DNA of 49,947 nt from Chitinophagales bacterium (lineage in GTDB: Bacteria; Bacteroidota; Bacteroidia; Chitinophagales; Chitinophagaceae): NCBI GenBank assembly GCA_020059395.1, contig JAGVCC010000351.1, forward strand, positions 1-49,947, written 5' to 3'. Within the stretch, counting starts at the first letter, position 1; each line of letters opens with the position of its first letter. Made by a program: the position numbers and the translations under genes. The notes beneath the pieces were generated by a model. It made no database searches. It had not been told where the DNA came from and was given only the letters and a program-made list of their open reading frames with translations. This document shows, one piece after another, positions 8,592 through 18,197 of this stretch.

Positions 8592-9839
8592 ATGATTAAA
8601 AAACTGAAAAGGTCAAAAGAAAAAATTTTTCTCCCCCATGGCTGCTGGTGCAGTAGGCCAAATGTTTCTCCCCAAAATTGGAACGACAAAAAAGACAAAA
8701 CTGTTACCACTGAAAAAGACTGGAGTGTACAGTATCGCTTTTATGATCCTGGTATTTTAGGGCCTGATGGCAAGCCTAGGCCACACCATGAAGTTTTTAA
8801 AAAAATAAATCATGTAAAAAACATAGCCGACCGGCGGGCCTTGTGCCAAGATTTAATAGACAATGAAATTGAAAACCTGCGTCGTGGATATAACCCGGCC
8901 AGGCAAGCATTTACTCCGTTGCCTTCTAACAATATTTCTGATATTGAGCCTTCCACAGTTTTCATTACAGCTTGTGAATTAGCCAGGCTAAAACTAAAAT
9001 GCTCAGAAACTACAAAGAGTGATATTAAAAGCGCTTTAAAATATATTGGTAAGTCAGCATTAAATTTAAGCTACCACCATTTACCTGTGGGTGAAATTAA
9101 ACGAAAGCACATAAGCTTGATTTTGAATAATTGTGTAAACATTAAGCCATACTGGAGCCCGCATTTATTTAACCACTACCGGGCTTATTTACGAATGATA
9201 TTTAACAAGCTGGAAGAACTGGAAGCAATTGAACACAACCCGGTTGATGACAAACTGCCGAAAGAAATTGCAGAAAAAAAACTAAAAAAATTACCCACTG
9301 ATAATGAGGTGGCCACAATACTGCAGCATTTTGAAAGTGATAAATATTTCCTGCAGTTCATTCATATTTTTTTTCACTCTGGCTCAAGAGAAGTGGAGCT
9401 GTTGCGTTTAAAAACAACGGATGTTGACTTAGAAAAGCAAATATTCAGGGTAACAGTAAAAAAGGGTAATAAGATAAGGCAAGATGAAAGGCCAATAAAG
9501 AAAGTAGCGCTGCAGTACTGGCAGCAGGTAATAAATGAAGCCGCACTAGGGCAGTTTTTATTTGGCAGAAAAACTATGGCACCAGCTACAGTACCAGCCA
9601 CCCGTGATTATGTAACAAAGAAATGGCAGCGGGAAGTTAAAATAGCGTTGAATATAAATGTAGACCTGTACAGCCTTAAGCACAAAAACCTTGATGAAAT
9701 TGCAGCTTACCTTTCTATACAGGAAGCGCAAAAAATGGCTGGCCATGGAAGTAAGATTATTACTATGCGGTATGCCATAAATGAAAAACAAAGAGAGAAT
9801 GACAGGCTAAGAGAGGTGCCTAATGTGTTAGGTGGATAA
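8592..9839 (+). CDS. int: tyrosine recombinase / phage integrase
   Basis: SAM-like N-terminal domain; catalytic-region motifs HSGSREVELLRLKTTDVDL, SLKHKNLDEIAAYLSIQEAQKMAGHGSKIITMRYA. Confidence 0.88.
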   Translation: MIKKLKRSKEKIFLPHGCWCSRPNVSPQNWNDKKDKTVTTEKDWSVQYRFYDPGILGPDGKPRPHHEVFKKINHVKNIADRRALCQDLIDNEIENLRRGYNPARQAFTPLPSNNISDIEPSTVFITACELARLKLKCSETTKSDIKSALKYIGKSALNLSYHHLPVGEIKRKHISLILNNCVNIKPYWSPHLFNHYRAYLRMIFNKLEELEAIEHNPVDDKLPKEIAEKKLKKLPTDNEVATILQHFESDKYFLQFIHIFFHSGSREVELLRLKTTDVDLEKQIFRVTVKKGNKIRQDERPIKKVALQYWQQVINEAALGQFLFGRKTMAPATVPATRDYVTKKWQREVKIALNINVDLYSLKHKNLDEIAAYLSIQEAQKMAGHGSKIITMRYAINEKQRENDRLREVPNVLGG

Positions 9840-10061
9840 TTTGCAAAATACCGAAAAAGTATTCCCAGAAATTGTAAAAAAATATTCCTGTCACAAAAAA
9901 AATGTAAAGATACAGTTGATTTTTACTCAGCTTTTCATTGATAATCAATAGCTGTAAACATTTTTAATGTAAGGATACACTACCATTTATCAAATGGCAA
10001 TCACATAAAAAAGCCATAGTGTAAACCACGGCCGTTAACGATTGATTGCTATATGAAAATT

Positions 10062-10529
10062 TTAAATTTTTGCCAGTTGAAAGTGCATTCCATCTTTCCG
10101 TTTAAATAAGCCTCCCCAATCAAACTCGGCATCTGTAAAACATTTTACAAATTCAGCAGATAGATTAGGCACCATGCCCAGCTGGTTTTCCTCCAGATTA
10201 ACATCGAATGCCACAGCCCAGGAATGAAGACTCATTTTAGTTGCAGAGCCTCTTTGATTACGGATGATAAAACAACCATCCCATGTTTTCATCTCCTTAC
10301 TATGGCCTCTTACAATTAAATTGTTCAACCCTTTTTCTAAAGCCGCTTTCAGGTCCTTATTTAAAAATATTTTTTTAGGAAAGCCAACTGTGCCAGCTGC
10401 TGAAAATCTAACGTGTGCAAAGGCTTTCTGTATATTTTCAGGTACCATCCATAATTCAAAGTGCTTGCTTTGCGTTGAAAGTAAAACAGGGTTGCCGTAT
10501 TTTTTCAGGCAGTCTGCAGGAGTTATCAT
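10062..10529 (-). CDS. M15-family peptidase endolysin
   Basis: SLHSWAVAFDVN ... DWGGLFKRKDGMHFQL zinc-peptidase pattern. Confidence 0.8.
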   Translation of the reverse strand: MITPADCLKKYGNPVLLSTQSKHFELWMVPENIQKAFAHVRFSAAGTVGFPKKIFLNKDLKAALEKGLNNLIVRGHSKEMKTWDGCFIIRNQRGSATKMSLHSWAVAFDVNLEENQLGMVPNLSAEFVKCFTDAEFDWGGLFKRKDGMHFQLAKI

Positions 10530-10532
10530 TAG

Positions 10533-11123
10533 TTATTTTTTTATCAGTAATACAAATGCGGCCACGGTTGCCGCTTTCCATACAAAATTTCCAGCCCGGC
10601 GCTTACGAATATCTTTCTTGAGATTTTTATTATAATCAAGCAGTAGCTGGCTTTGGTTTAAACTAAACTGAAACGAATTATTCAGCTTACTGTAAAGGCT
10701 GTCTTTAGCCGTTACAATACTATCCTTAATAATCAGTTGCCTGTCTTTAATTGCCGCCAATGCAGTACACAGGCTATCTGCTGCATTGCTATGTTCAATG
10801 TAATCTGCTATATATTGCACTACCGGTTCAGGCTCAGTGCTTATTACTTCATTAAGCGCATGTTCGGCCATTTTACGGCTACTCTTTTCTTTTTGTAATT
10901 GTTGTGCAACCGTAACAGACTTTTCTTTTAGCTGGTTGTTTGTGTTAACCAGGCTGTCAATCTTTTTTTGCAGCGGCTTTGTTTCCTTTTGCAAATCAGC
11001 TACTATTTTTTTAACCAGAACAATTTCCGGTGCAACAGGCGTGCTGCCGCATTTACTAAAGAGTAAAGCACCGATAATAATACCGATGCCTACCCAAATT
11101 AATGTTTTCACGACCTTATTCAT
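10533..11123 (-). CDS. membrane-anchored coiled-coil protein (spanin/Rz-like?)
   Basis: N-terminal TM segment plus coiled coil, next to the endolysin. Confidence 0.5.
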   Translation of the reverse strand: MNKVVKTLIWVGIGIIIGALLFSKCGSTPVAPEIVLVKKIVADLQKETKPLQKKIDSLVNTNNQLKEKSVTVAQQLQKEKSSRKMAEHALNEVISTEPEPVVQYIADYIEHSNAADSLCTALAAIKDRQLIIKDSIVTAKDSLYSKLNNSFQFSLNQSQLLLDYNKNLKKDIRKRRAGNFVWKAATVAAFVLLIKK

Positions 11124-11379
11124 GGTCCTTACCTTTGGTGGACCTGTCTGGCACTAAAAATTTAAAAATTCGTATCGCCAGAGTAACAATTGAATAACTG
11201 CTTACAGTTGGGAAATAACGAATTACCAGCTCATAAGCTGACAATAGAATTGTAATCCAAAAAGTGATTTTTGATGGCAACGAAAAACTGCCGCCACCTG
11301 TAGTCGTGCTGTCTGTTTGTGCAAAACAAAAAGCTGCTGTTAAAACAAGCAGCGTTGTTAAAATTGATTTTACTTTCAT
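11116..11379 (-). CDS. small membrane protein of the lysis region
   Basis: signal/TM segments, lysis cluster. Confidence 0.5.
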   Translation of the reverse strand: MKVKSILTTLLVLTAAFCFAQTDSTTTGGGSFSLPSKITFWITILLSAYELVIRYFPTVSSYSIVTLAIRIFKFLVPDRSTKGKDHE

Positions 11380-11404
11380 GATTGTATTATTGGTTTAAAA
11401 AAAA

Positions 11405-11656
11405 TTATTCCTTTTCAAGCAATAACTCGAATTTTTCAAATGCCTTGGTATTATTTGCAATAACATTCAGCATCTCTTTTCTGTCTTCTTTCAAATACTG
11501 TGTTTGGCTTTCCTCCAGCTTGTTTACACGCTTCCAAAGCACATAGATTACGAATATCATTATGATTGCGAATAGGCCTAAAATGCCATACTGAAAAAGC
11601 GTATCGGTACCTTTTTGAATAGTAGTTTGTGCCTGTAAAAAAATAATGCCTTTCAT
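11405..11656 (-). CDS. holin-like small membrane protein
   Basis: single TM (YGILGLFAIIMIFVIYVLW) with a charged C-terminus. Confidence 0.55.
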   Translation of the reverse strand: MKGIIFLQAQTTIQKGTDTLFQYGILGLFAIIMIFVIYVLWKRVNKLEESQTQYLKEDRKEMLNVIANNTKAFEKFELLLEKE

Positions 11657-11670
11657 TTTTATTGCTTTTT

Positions 11671-13560
11671 TTAATTACCAATCTTGAACCTTCTTTTCCT
11701 TAGTTTTAAACCTGTGCTTAGATTCGCCTGTACTGTTACGGTTAAATCAGCATAACCGGTTGCGTTGTTGTTATCAGTAACCGTAAACCTAAACAAATAC
11801 ACGCCTGCTGTAAGGCCGGTAATATTTGTTGTGTTAGCTGCAGGGCTAACAATGATACATGGTGCGCCGCTTATCTGCTGCCATAGATAACCGCTAATTG
11901 TACCATCTGTATCTGTACCGGCGCCTGTTAGTGTTGTAGTTGTAGTACCGGCGCTTAATGCCTGGTTACTTCCTGGGTTTGCAGTCGGTGGCAAATTACC
12001 AGAGCCTTCACCCCCGGTATGCCCAATATTTGTTCCATCCAAAGCACCGTTTAGCGCTTGGCTTCCGGCTTGTGGTACAAACAAACTGTTTAAAAGTGGG
12101 TCAACGTTTATTATATTGCCAGATGTCGTAAGCCCAACAATAGGAACTTGAGTAACAAAGTCATCAGGTATAATTTGTTCAAGTAATTTGTTACTTTGGA
12201 ATGTCATGTTGTTTCGGGCCCAGACATTGGTAACCCTGCTAGATGGCATACCAACAATAGCCCCTTGCTCATCACCAATTAAAATATTGTCATCAATATA
12301 AAATCTTTGACAAAGGTTACCCACATACACGGGCAGCCTGAATACATGAGCCATATTTGCACCAGCTGCTTTTGTTACTGTGTTATGTCTAAAATAAATG
12401 TCAGTAACATCAGCATTTTCTGCATCTGGGGTTCCAATGTTATTAAAGTCAATAACTGCACGGGCATCTCCAGTAGTACCACAATTTGACATCAAATTTC
12501 TGTCAATGTAAATTCTTTTAATAGTGATGCCTCTTGGGTTATTGTTTCTTGGAGAAAATACTACAGGGGTAGTTAGTTTGTCAAATACATTCGCAAATAC
12601 ATACACGTCTTCCTCACCTTGCTCCAGTTCTATTCCATAGCTTATAAAAGGAGATGGTGTAATTAAAGGTTGCGTAATAGTGTTGCCGTAAAATAACCAG
12701 CTGTAAAATTCTGTTGTAGTGTTGTGGTTCCTAACTATATCGACAGCGCCTTGGCAAGTGTTATTATAGAATTGGTTACCGCCCAGAGTGTTCCACATCT
12801 CGAAGCAGAAATTCCAGTTTTCTGAATCTCCATGATATGCAAGCATTCTGTAACGTACTAGTCTGTTATTGTAGATACGGCAATTTTTAATCCAACCTTC
12901 GTTAGCCATTTTAATCGGCCATCCAATATCATAGTTGGTTGCGCTGATTCTTTGAGGCTGCTCTAAATCATTTCCGTAACCTTCAAAACCATCTTGGCCG
13001 CCAAACTGCATTATTCCTCTTCCATACAAAAATCCATCAACATTATAAAGACCTGCTGAATCGTAACCAACATTGTTGTAAAATTTATTACCAGTAGCGT
13101 AGACAGTTGGTTCACCTGCACCAAGATGATAAGTAATAGCGCTAAAATTGCAACCAAACAAACGGAAGTTTGTAAACCTGCAATCGTAAACTTCTACATT
13201 ACTTCTTGCAGCTATAGATACGCCAAAATGTGTAGTATGAGGAGCTGTTGTAAAATGAATACCACGAATATGCTGATTGCCGTTAGTGCCTTCAGCACCT
13301 GAAAACAACTCTAATAATCCATTGTTTAAAGTGTTTACAGTACAAGTTATAGTAGTAACATTCCTACCATCTCCTTCTAAAGTAACACCTATTGCTAAAG
13401 AACTTGTTTGGCTTTCAGAGTAATTACCAGCATTAACGTGAATAATATCACCCGGCGTATTTACCTGAGATGTAGCATGATACAAAGTTCTCCAAGGATT
13501 TATTGAAGAACCTGTACCAGTAGTGTCATTACCTGTTAAGGATATATAGTATGTTGCCAT
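11671..13560 (-). CDS. tail spike: right-handed beta-helix with C-terminal PKD/REJ-like domain
   Basis: MATYYISLTGNDTTGTGSSINPWRTLYHA...; PPTANPGSNQALSAGTTTTTLTGAGTDTDGTISGYLWQQISG. Confidence 0.75.
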   Translation of the reverse strand: MATYYISLTGNDTTGTGSSINPWRTLYHATSQVNTPGDIIHVNAGNYSESQTSSLAIGVTLEGDGRNVTTITCTVNTLNNGLLELFSGAEGTNGNQHIRGIHFTTAPHTTHFGVSIAARSNVEVYDCRFTNFRLFGCNFSAITYHLGAGEPTVYATGNKFYNNVGYDSAGLYNVDGFLYGRGIMQFGGQDGFEGYGNDLEQPQRISATNYDIGWPIKMANEGWIKNCRIYNNRLVRYRMLAYHGDSENWNFCFEMWNTLGGNQFYNNTCQGAVDIVRNHNTTTEFYSWLFYGNTITQPLITPSPFISYGIELEQGEEDVYVFANVFDKLTTPVVFSPRNNNPRGITIKRIYIDRNLMSNCGTTGDARAVIDFNNIGTPDAENADVTDIYFRHNTVTKAAGANMAHVFRLPVYVGNLCQRFYIDDNILIGDEQGAIVGMPSSRVTNVWARNNMTFQSNKLLEQIIPDDFVTQVPIVGLTTSGNIINVDPLLNSLFVPQAGSQALNGALDGTNIGHTGGEGSGNLPPTANPGSNQALSAGTTTTTLTGAGTDTDGTISGYLWQQISGAPCIIVSPAANTTNITGLTAGVYLFRFTVTDNNNATGYADLTVTVQANLSTGLKLRKRRFKIGN

Positions 13561-13564
13561 TAAA

Positions 13565-14920
13565 TTATACTTTATTGATGATATACCATTCTCCAGTAAC
13601 TGCTTGTAAAGTACAAGATTGCCATTGAGTAGTTAACGGGTATGTTGTTGCGCCATCAATAGTTTCTACACCATTCGCTTTGACTGTTATAGGATGAATC
13701 CCAACATTTTTTAGAGTAAAAATTTTACCTACAACAGTGCTTGCAGCAGGTAAATTCAAGTCAAAAGCCCCGCCACCACTTGAAAGAAATATTTTTGATG
13801 GGCTATTGGCAGGTAAATTATAACTTGAACCAGAAACACTTGTACTTGCATAATCAGCAAATTCAACCAATGAAACTCTTTTCCAATAATTAATTCCAAC
13901 ACACACATACATGTAATTGTCATCCCAATGTATTTTTCCAATATCGTTAGATGTAGCCTGCTCATTTTGTGCCGGTACTGTAACCAATAAAGTTTTAAAA
14001 TGTCCTCCAGTTAATCTTAGTAAGCCGTTTATTTCAGTAAGTCCCGCAACATAAAGTTTTGTCCCCATTATAGGATTCGTCCCTATAGCTATATTGCCAT
14101 TAGAATCTGTAAGAATTACTGGCGTAACACTGTTAGCAATAATAACGGGGGTTGAAGTTGTAACAGCATATTCCGCATTCTCTACACTTGTTAATTGAAT
14201 GTCGGCTAAATACAGATTTCCAGTAAGGTTTCTAACTGGAAATATTCTAACACTTGTACAGCCTGCAGGTGCAGTAAAAGAAAACATTAATCTGATTACT
14301 GTGCCACCCGTAGAAGAAAAAATATCAGTCGGCGCAATGATATCGACAAAATTTATTAAGTCTCTTACACTGAACGTATGAGCTGTATTAGTGCCACGTC
14401 TTACATCCATGTATAAAAAATATTCAGTTCCTGGCACAACAGTTACTGTTTGATGGAAAAAGTTGTCGCCAGCGTTGCTACCAGTCATTAGGTATAATGT
14501 GTCAGTTCCTAAAGTTCCGTCTTCTGTTGTAGCAACAGCAGCAATATTGCTTGCTACTTCCCAATAAGTACCATTCGATAAATCTCTTGAACTCAAAACT
14601 AAATTTTGAGTAGCTGGAGTTACTTTTTGCACTTGCAGGGATGATAAATTACTAATGCCAAATTGAGCACCATCAACATTTTGCAAAAGTGGTGTTTGGC
14701 TTTGGCCGGCGCTTGGGTTCTTTAATCTGAATTTATCAAGCGCTGTGCCGGCGCCTTCAAAATCATTCGGATCAAATTCAAATTCCGGCACTATTTCTTC
14801 TGCGTCAATTAATTTCGTTGAAACCGCCGGTAATGCAGTAAGGTCATGCACCATAAGTTTTTTTCCAGTTAAATCATAATTAACTGGTACTGCTGGTACT
14901 TCGAAAATATTTTTTGCCAT
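13565..14920 (-). CDS. tail fibre-like protein
   Basis: Thr/Ser/Asn-rich; IAIGTNPIMGTKLYVAGLTEINGLLRL; next to the spike gene. Confidence 0.55.
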   Translation of the reverse strand: MAKNIFEVPAVPVNYDLTGKKLMVHDLTALPAVSTKLIDAEEIVPEFEFDPNDFEGAGTALDKFRLKNPSAGQSQTPLLQNVDGAQFGISNLSSLQVQKVTPATQNLVLSSRDLSNGTYWEVASNIAAVATTEDGTLGTDTLYLMTGSNAGDNFFHQTVTVVPGTEYFLYMDVRRGTNTAHTFSVRDLINFVDIIAPTDIFSSTGGTVIRLMFSFTAPAGCTSVRIFPVRNLTGNLYLADIQLTSVENAEYAVTTSTPVIIANSVTPVILTDSNGNIAIGTNPIMGTKLYVAGLTEINGLLRLTGGHFKTLLVTVPAQNEQATSNDIGKIHWDDNYMYVCVGINYWKRVSLVEFADYASTSVSGSSYNLPANSPSKIFLSSGGGAFDLNLPAASTVVGKIFTLKNVGIHPITVKANGVETIDGATTYPLTTQWQSCTLQAVTGEWYIINKV

Positions 14921-14933
14921 TGTTTAAGTTTTA

Positions 14934-15287
14934 CTAATTAATAGTGATTAAGTAGCTATTTATAATAAAGAGCTCCGCATTAATTTCAAAGCCATCTGCT
15001 TCAATTGCTAACACATTTGAAGGTGGCAGCAAGCTTGTTGTTTTTAAATAAAAACAAAAGGCACCTGGGCCCACATACAGCTGCCCAAATGCCTGATTAT
15101 CTAAATCGCTGTTCCAGAGGGCAGCGTATTCGTCCGGCGTGTCTGCATTACCCAGATCAACTTCGTTTACATTTAATACTGTTACAGGAAAATCTGTGAT
15201 ATCAACATTATCCACCGTTTGCAACGGCAGGTTGTACCCGATAATACAACCACAAGAGTTTTGAATAATTGAGAAAACACAGGCCAT
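14934..15287 (-). CDS. hypothetical protein (start revised to the internal ATG)
   Basis: upstream start at 15314 lies inside a terminator hairpin; MACVFSIIQNSCG start at 15287 preferred. Confidence 0.55.
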   Translation of the reverse strand: MACVFSIIQNSCGCIIGYNLPLQTVDNVDITDFPVTVLNVNEVDLGNADTPDEYAALWNSDLDNQAFGQLYVGPGAFCFYLKTTSLLPPSNVLAIEADGFEINAELFIINSYLITIN

Positions 15288-15300
15288 AAAAAAAAATTTA

Positions 15301-15328
15301 AGCTGCAGGTGCAACAGTACCTGCAGCT
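15301..15328 (-). terminator. rho-independent terminator
   Basis: agctgcaggt-8 nt-acctgcagct perfect stem followed by a T-run on the minus strand. Confidence 0.8.
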
Positions 15329-15335
15329 AATGTTA

Positions 15336-15722
15336 TTATAGGTGTAGTGCCCAAATTTTGTAATTGGCAACTTGATTGCCCGTTGTGGTTATTGTCACCT
15401 TATAACGTGTGTATCCATTGTAGTCATAAGAAATGGCTGTGCTGGCGGTAGCATCGGTTAATGTGTAGCTATTTAACGTAACGTAATTAACACCATCTAT
15501 TGTGCCAGATAGTACAATAGTACCGGCTACCGTGCCAGATGTTTTTGTAATTACATACTGAAAAGTAACATTAGTTTTTGCGCCAACAACCTGCAGGTTG
15601 TATGATGGTGAGGCAGCATTAGTAATTGTAGTGTCACCAATCTTTCCATTATAAGATTGTGCGCTTACTGATGCAAAAAGCACACAGCTTGCTATCAGCA
15701 TAAGAAAAAGTATTTTTTTCAT
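15336..15722 (-). CDS. secreted or structural hypothetical protein
   Basis: MKKILFLMLIASCVLFASVSAQSYN signal-like start at 15722. Confidence 0.6.
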   Translation of the reverse strand: MKKILFLMLIASCVLFASVSAQSYNGKIGDTTITNAASPSYNLQVVGAKTNVTFQYVITKTSGTVAGTIVLSGTIDGVNYVTLNSYTLTDATASTAISYDYNGYTRYKVTITTTGNQVANYKIWALHL

Positions 15723-15749
15723 AATTTTTTTTTGAAGATTAAAAAAGAA

Positions 15750-15775
15750 ATACACTGCAGTTTACTGCAGTGTAT
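15750..15775 (-). terminator. rho-independent terminator downstream of the capsid candidate
   Basis: atacactgcag-ttta-ctgcagtgtat perfect 11-bp stem with a T-rich minus-strand tail. Confidence 0.8.
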
Positions 15776-15789
15776 AAAACCAATTAATA

Positions 15790-16881
15790 TTAAACAGGGC
15801 AAACAGGCATTGCAATTGAATTACTGCAATCATGGTACCTGATGATGCCATTAGTAGTGGCAAGAGCACCACAACCACCAGCTTTGTTAACTGCAAGCTC
15901 TAAATGCAGATAAGCTTCAAATGTCCAGGCCTTACATTCGTAGTCATACCTCCAATCCCAATCTACAGTTAAGCCGGTGGTTGGTAAAACCACACTGCCA
16001 TTACTGTACAGGTCTGTTACTTCAGTTTTGTAAGGTCCTGCATTTTCATTGTAGCTTACCAGTTGCACAGCGCCTGGGCTTAACTGCAGAAAATCAGACA
16101 AGCCAATAGAGGCATCCATATTTCTGTTGTAGTAAGCGTAAGGAGTTGAATCATCAACTTTGGTAAGGTCTATACCGGCACTGTTTAAGCCGCTCCATTT
16201 TAAGAATGAAGAAATCTTGTTCAAAATTTTACCGCCAACTAAAGCATATTGGCCTTCACCCATAATATCAGCATAATTCTGATCCATCCACCACAATGCG
16301 TCAGGGTTTAAAACAGAGCTGTTGGTGATGGTATTTTGGTTAAAGAAAGGCAGGTTTGTTAAAGCCTCGCCGGATGCATTGGTACCAACAAAAGTTAACA
16401 ACAATTCACCAAGCTTCTTATCAAGCGCCTCTTCAAAACGCATCAAATACCTGATGATATGGCGCTGAATATAACTTTGGTCTGTTTCTGTGCAATACTT
16501 TGACATGTCTGCACGGGTAAATTGCAGCTTAAGTGGATTGCCGACACCATCGCAATGGCGGAAGGCATTTCCTGTTAAATCAAAAACAAGCTCTTTAGAT
16601 GGGTTGCTGAAAACTTGTTTAACAGTAGTGCAATCCACTGCTGGGCTGCATACATCAAAACAGTAAGGCTCATCAACTAAAAAAGCAACCGGCCTTTTTT
16701 TACCAGGCACAGAGGTTAAATCTATCTGTTTAAATCCACGGGTATTTTGCGGGCTCAGCAAATATTTAATTAAGGCAGTTGAACCGCCTGTTTTAAACTG
16801 AGCCGCATTCATTTTGTAAAAATCAACATAATTGGCCTGTAAGGCCCTGCAGGCGTATGTGCCTATATTGCTAAATGGCAT
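15790..16881 (-). CDS. major capsid protein (candidate)
   Basis: 363 aa, own leader and own terminator, downstream of a scaffold-like gene. Confidence 0.6.
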   Translation of the reverse strand: MPFSNIGTYACRALQANYVDFYKMNAAQFKTGGSTALIKYLLSPQNTRGFKQIDLTSVPGKKRPVAFLVDEPYCFDVCSPAVDCTTVKQVFSNPSKELVFDLTGNAFRHCDGVGNPLKLQFTRADMSKYCTETDQSYIQRHIIRYLMRFEEALDKKLGELLLTFVGTNASGEALTNLPFFNQNTITNSSVLNPDALWWMDQNYADIMGEGQYALVGGKILNKISSFLKWSGLNSAGIDLTKVDDSTPYAYYNRNMDASIGLSDFLQLSPGAVQLVSYNENAGPYKTEVTDLYSNGSVVLPTTGLTVDWDWRYDYECKAWTFEAYLHLELAVNKAGGCGALATTNGIIRYHDCSNSIAMPVCPV

Positions 16882-17004
16882 AATAAATCATTTTTAAATG
16901 TTAGAAAATCACCTTTAAAGCCAGTGTGGGCTGAGTGGTTTTCGCATTTAAGCCATGCGGTAGCGATTGTATTATACCTTTGAGGCGGGCAGCCAATTCT
17001 AAAA

Positions 17005-17880
17005 CTAAGCTTTAGGTGCGTTAGCGTTAATTTTGTCCATAATGTGGCTGCTAATACCTAAGCCGCCTTTTTCATCAGGATGAACATCAACCGTAACTTT
17101 ACCACCTGTTTTGCCGGGTGCTGCAGGCGCAGCAATTAAACCATCGGCTGTTAGTTTTTTTACCATCAGCTCTTTAAGCGTTACCGCTTTAGAACCATCA
17201 AGTACATCAAGATTAGGATTAGCCTTTTGCTTTGGCAATGCGGATAAACCGTTCACAACAAAAGCATATTCATCTTTCAACTCCGCAGCTAATTTTGCCA
17301 CCAAGTATTGCGCCGGTGCTTTTAAATTTTCTACTGTGGCCAGTTCGGCAAGTATGATAAAATCTAACTTTTCGCTGTTAAACTTTGTTTCATAATCCTG
17401 TTTAATCTTGCCTTCCCTGGTGGGTATATCTAATTCTAAATCTTCCAGTTTTTTACGTGTTTCAACTAACTGCTGCTGCAGTTGTTTATCACTCGATTTT
17501 GTGGCCGCAAATTTTTCTGCAGCTTTTGTAACAAACACTTCCAGTTTGTTTTTATCTTCCTCTGGCAAGTCAGTAATATCAGCTTCTGTAAGGCCAAGGC
17601 CTTTTAAAACTTTTTGCCTGGTAATATTGGCAGCACGGCCATATTGCTCACTTTCCAGTTTCTTCTTAAAATCCGCATGCACATTTTCTGTACTCAGGCT
17701 TTCCCAAAATTTTGGATCATTCTTTACCTGCGTTTCAATATTGGTTTTTATTTTACCAACGTAATCATCCACTTTAAAATCTTCGGGCTTGGCATCAGCG
17801 GGCAGTGCTAAAATTGCTTCAATGTCTGCGGCTTCAATACCAGCAGATGTAATCAAGGTGTTTAGATGTTCTTGTGCCAT
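17005..17880 (-). CDS. scaffold-like coiled-coil protein
   Basis: charged helical 291-aa protein directly upstream of the capsid candidate. Confidence 0.55.
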   Translation of the reverse strand: MAQEHLNTLITSAGIEAADIEAILALPADAKPEDFKVDDYVGKIKTNIETQVKNDPKFWESLSTENVHADFKKKLESEQYGRAANITRQKVLKGLGLTEADITDLPEEDKNKLEVFVTKAAEKFAATKSSDKQLQQQLVETRKKLEDLELDIPTREGKIKQDYETKFNSEKLDFIILAELATVENLKAPAQYLVAKLAAELKDEYAFVVNGLSALPKQKANPNLDVLDGSKAVTLKELMVKKLTADGLIAAPAAPGKTGGKVTVDVHPDEKGGLGISSHIMDKINANAPKA

Positions 17881-17885
17881 CGAAT

Positions 17886-18104
17886 TTATTTAATTTGTGA
17901 CTTTAAGTACTCAATTTTATCTTTCAGCATGTTAATGGTTGCTGATTGTGCCAACCATTTTTGCTTATACCAATTTGCAGCTTCGGTATCATTTTCAAAA
18001 TCTATTATTACAACTTTTCCGTCTTTATCAACAAGTTCAAACTTGTTATTCCTTATCCCCTTTGTAAGTTCATCTCCATTTTTATCATAAATACCTAAAC
18101 CCAT
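17886..18104 (-). CDS. hypothetical protein
   Basis: ORF in operon. Confidence 0.5.
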   Translation of the reverse strand: MGLGIYDKNGDELTKGIRNNKFELVDKDGKVVIIDFENDTEAANWYKQKWLAQSATINMLKDKIEYLKSQIK

Positions 18105-18117
18105 ATTAAATTTTTAG

Positions 18118-18189
18118 TTGCACTGGCAGGAATCGAACCTGCGGCCTTGAGATTATGAGACTCACGAGCTACCGCTGCTCTACAGTGCG
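18118..18189 (-). tRNA. tRNA-Met(CAT), initiator-like
   Basis: cloverleaf CGCACTG-TA-GAGC-AGCGGTA-GCTC-G-TGAGT-CTCATAA-TCTCA-AGGCC-GCAGG-TTCGATT-CCTGC-CAGTGCA-A; C1xA72 mismatch and A11:T24. Confidence 0.9.
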
Positions 18190-18197
18190 ATGTAATT

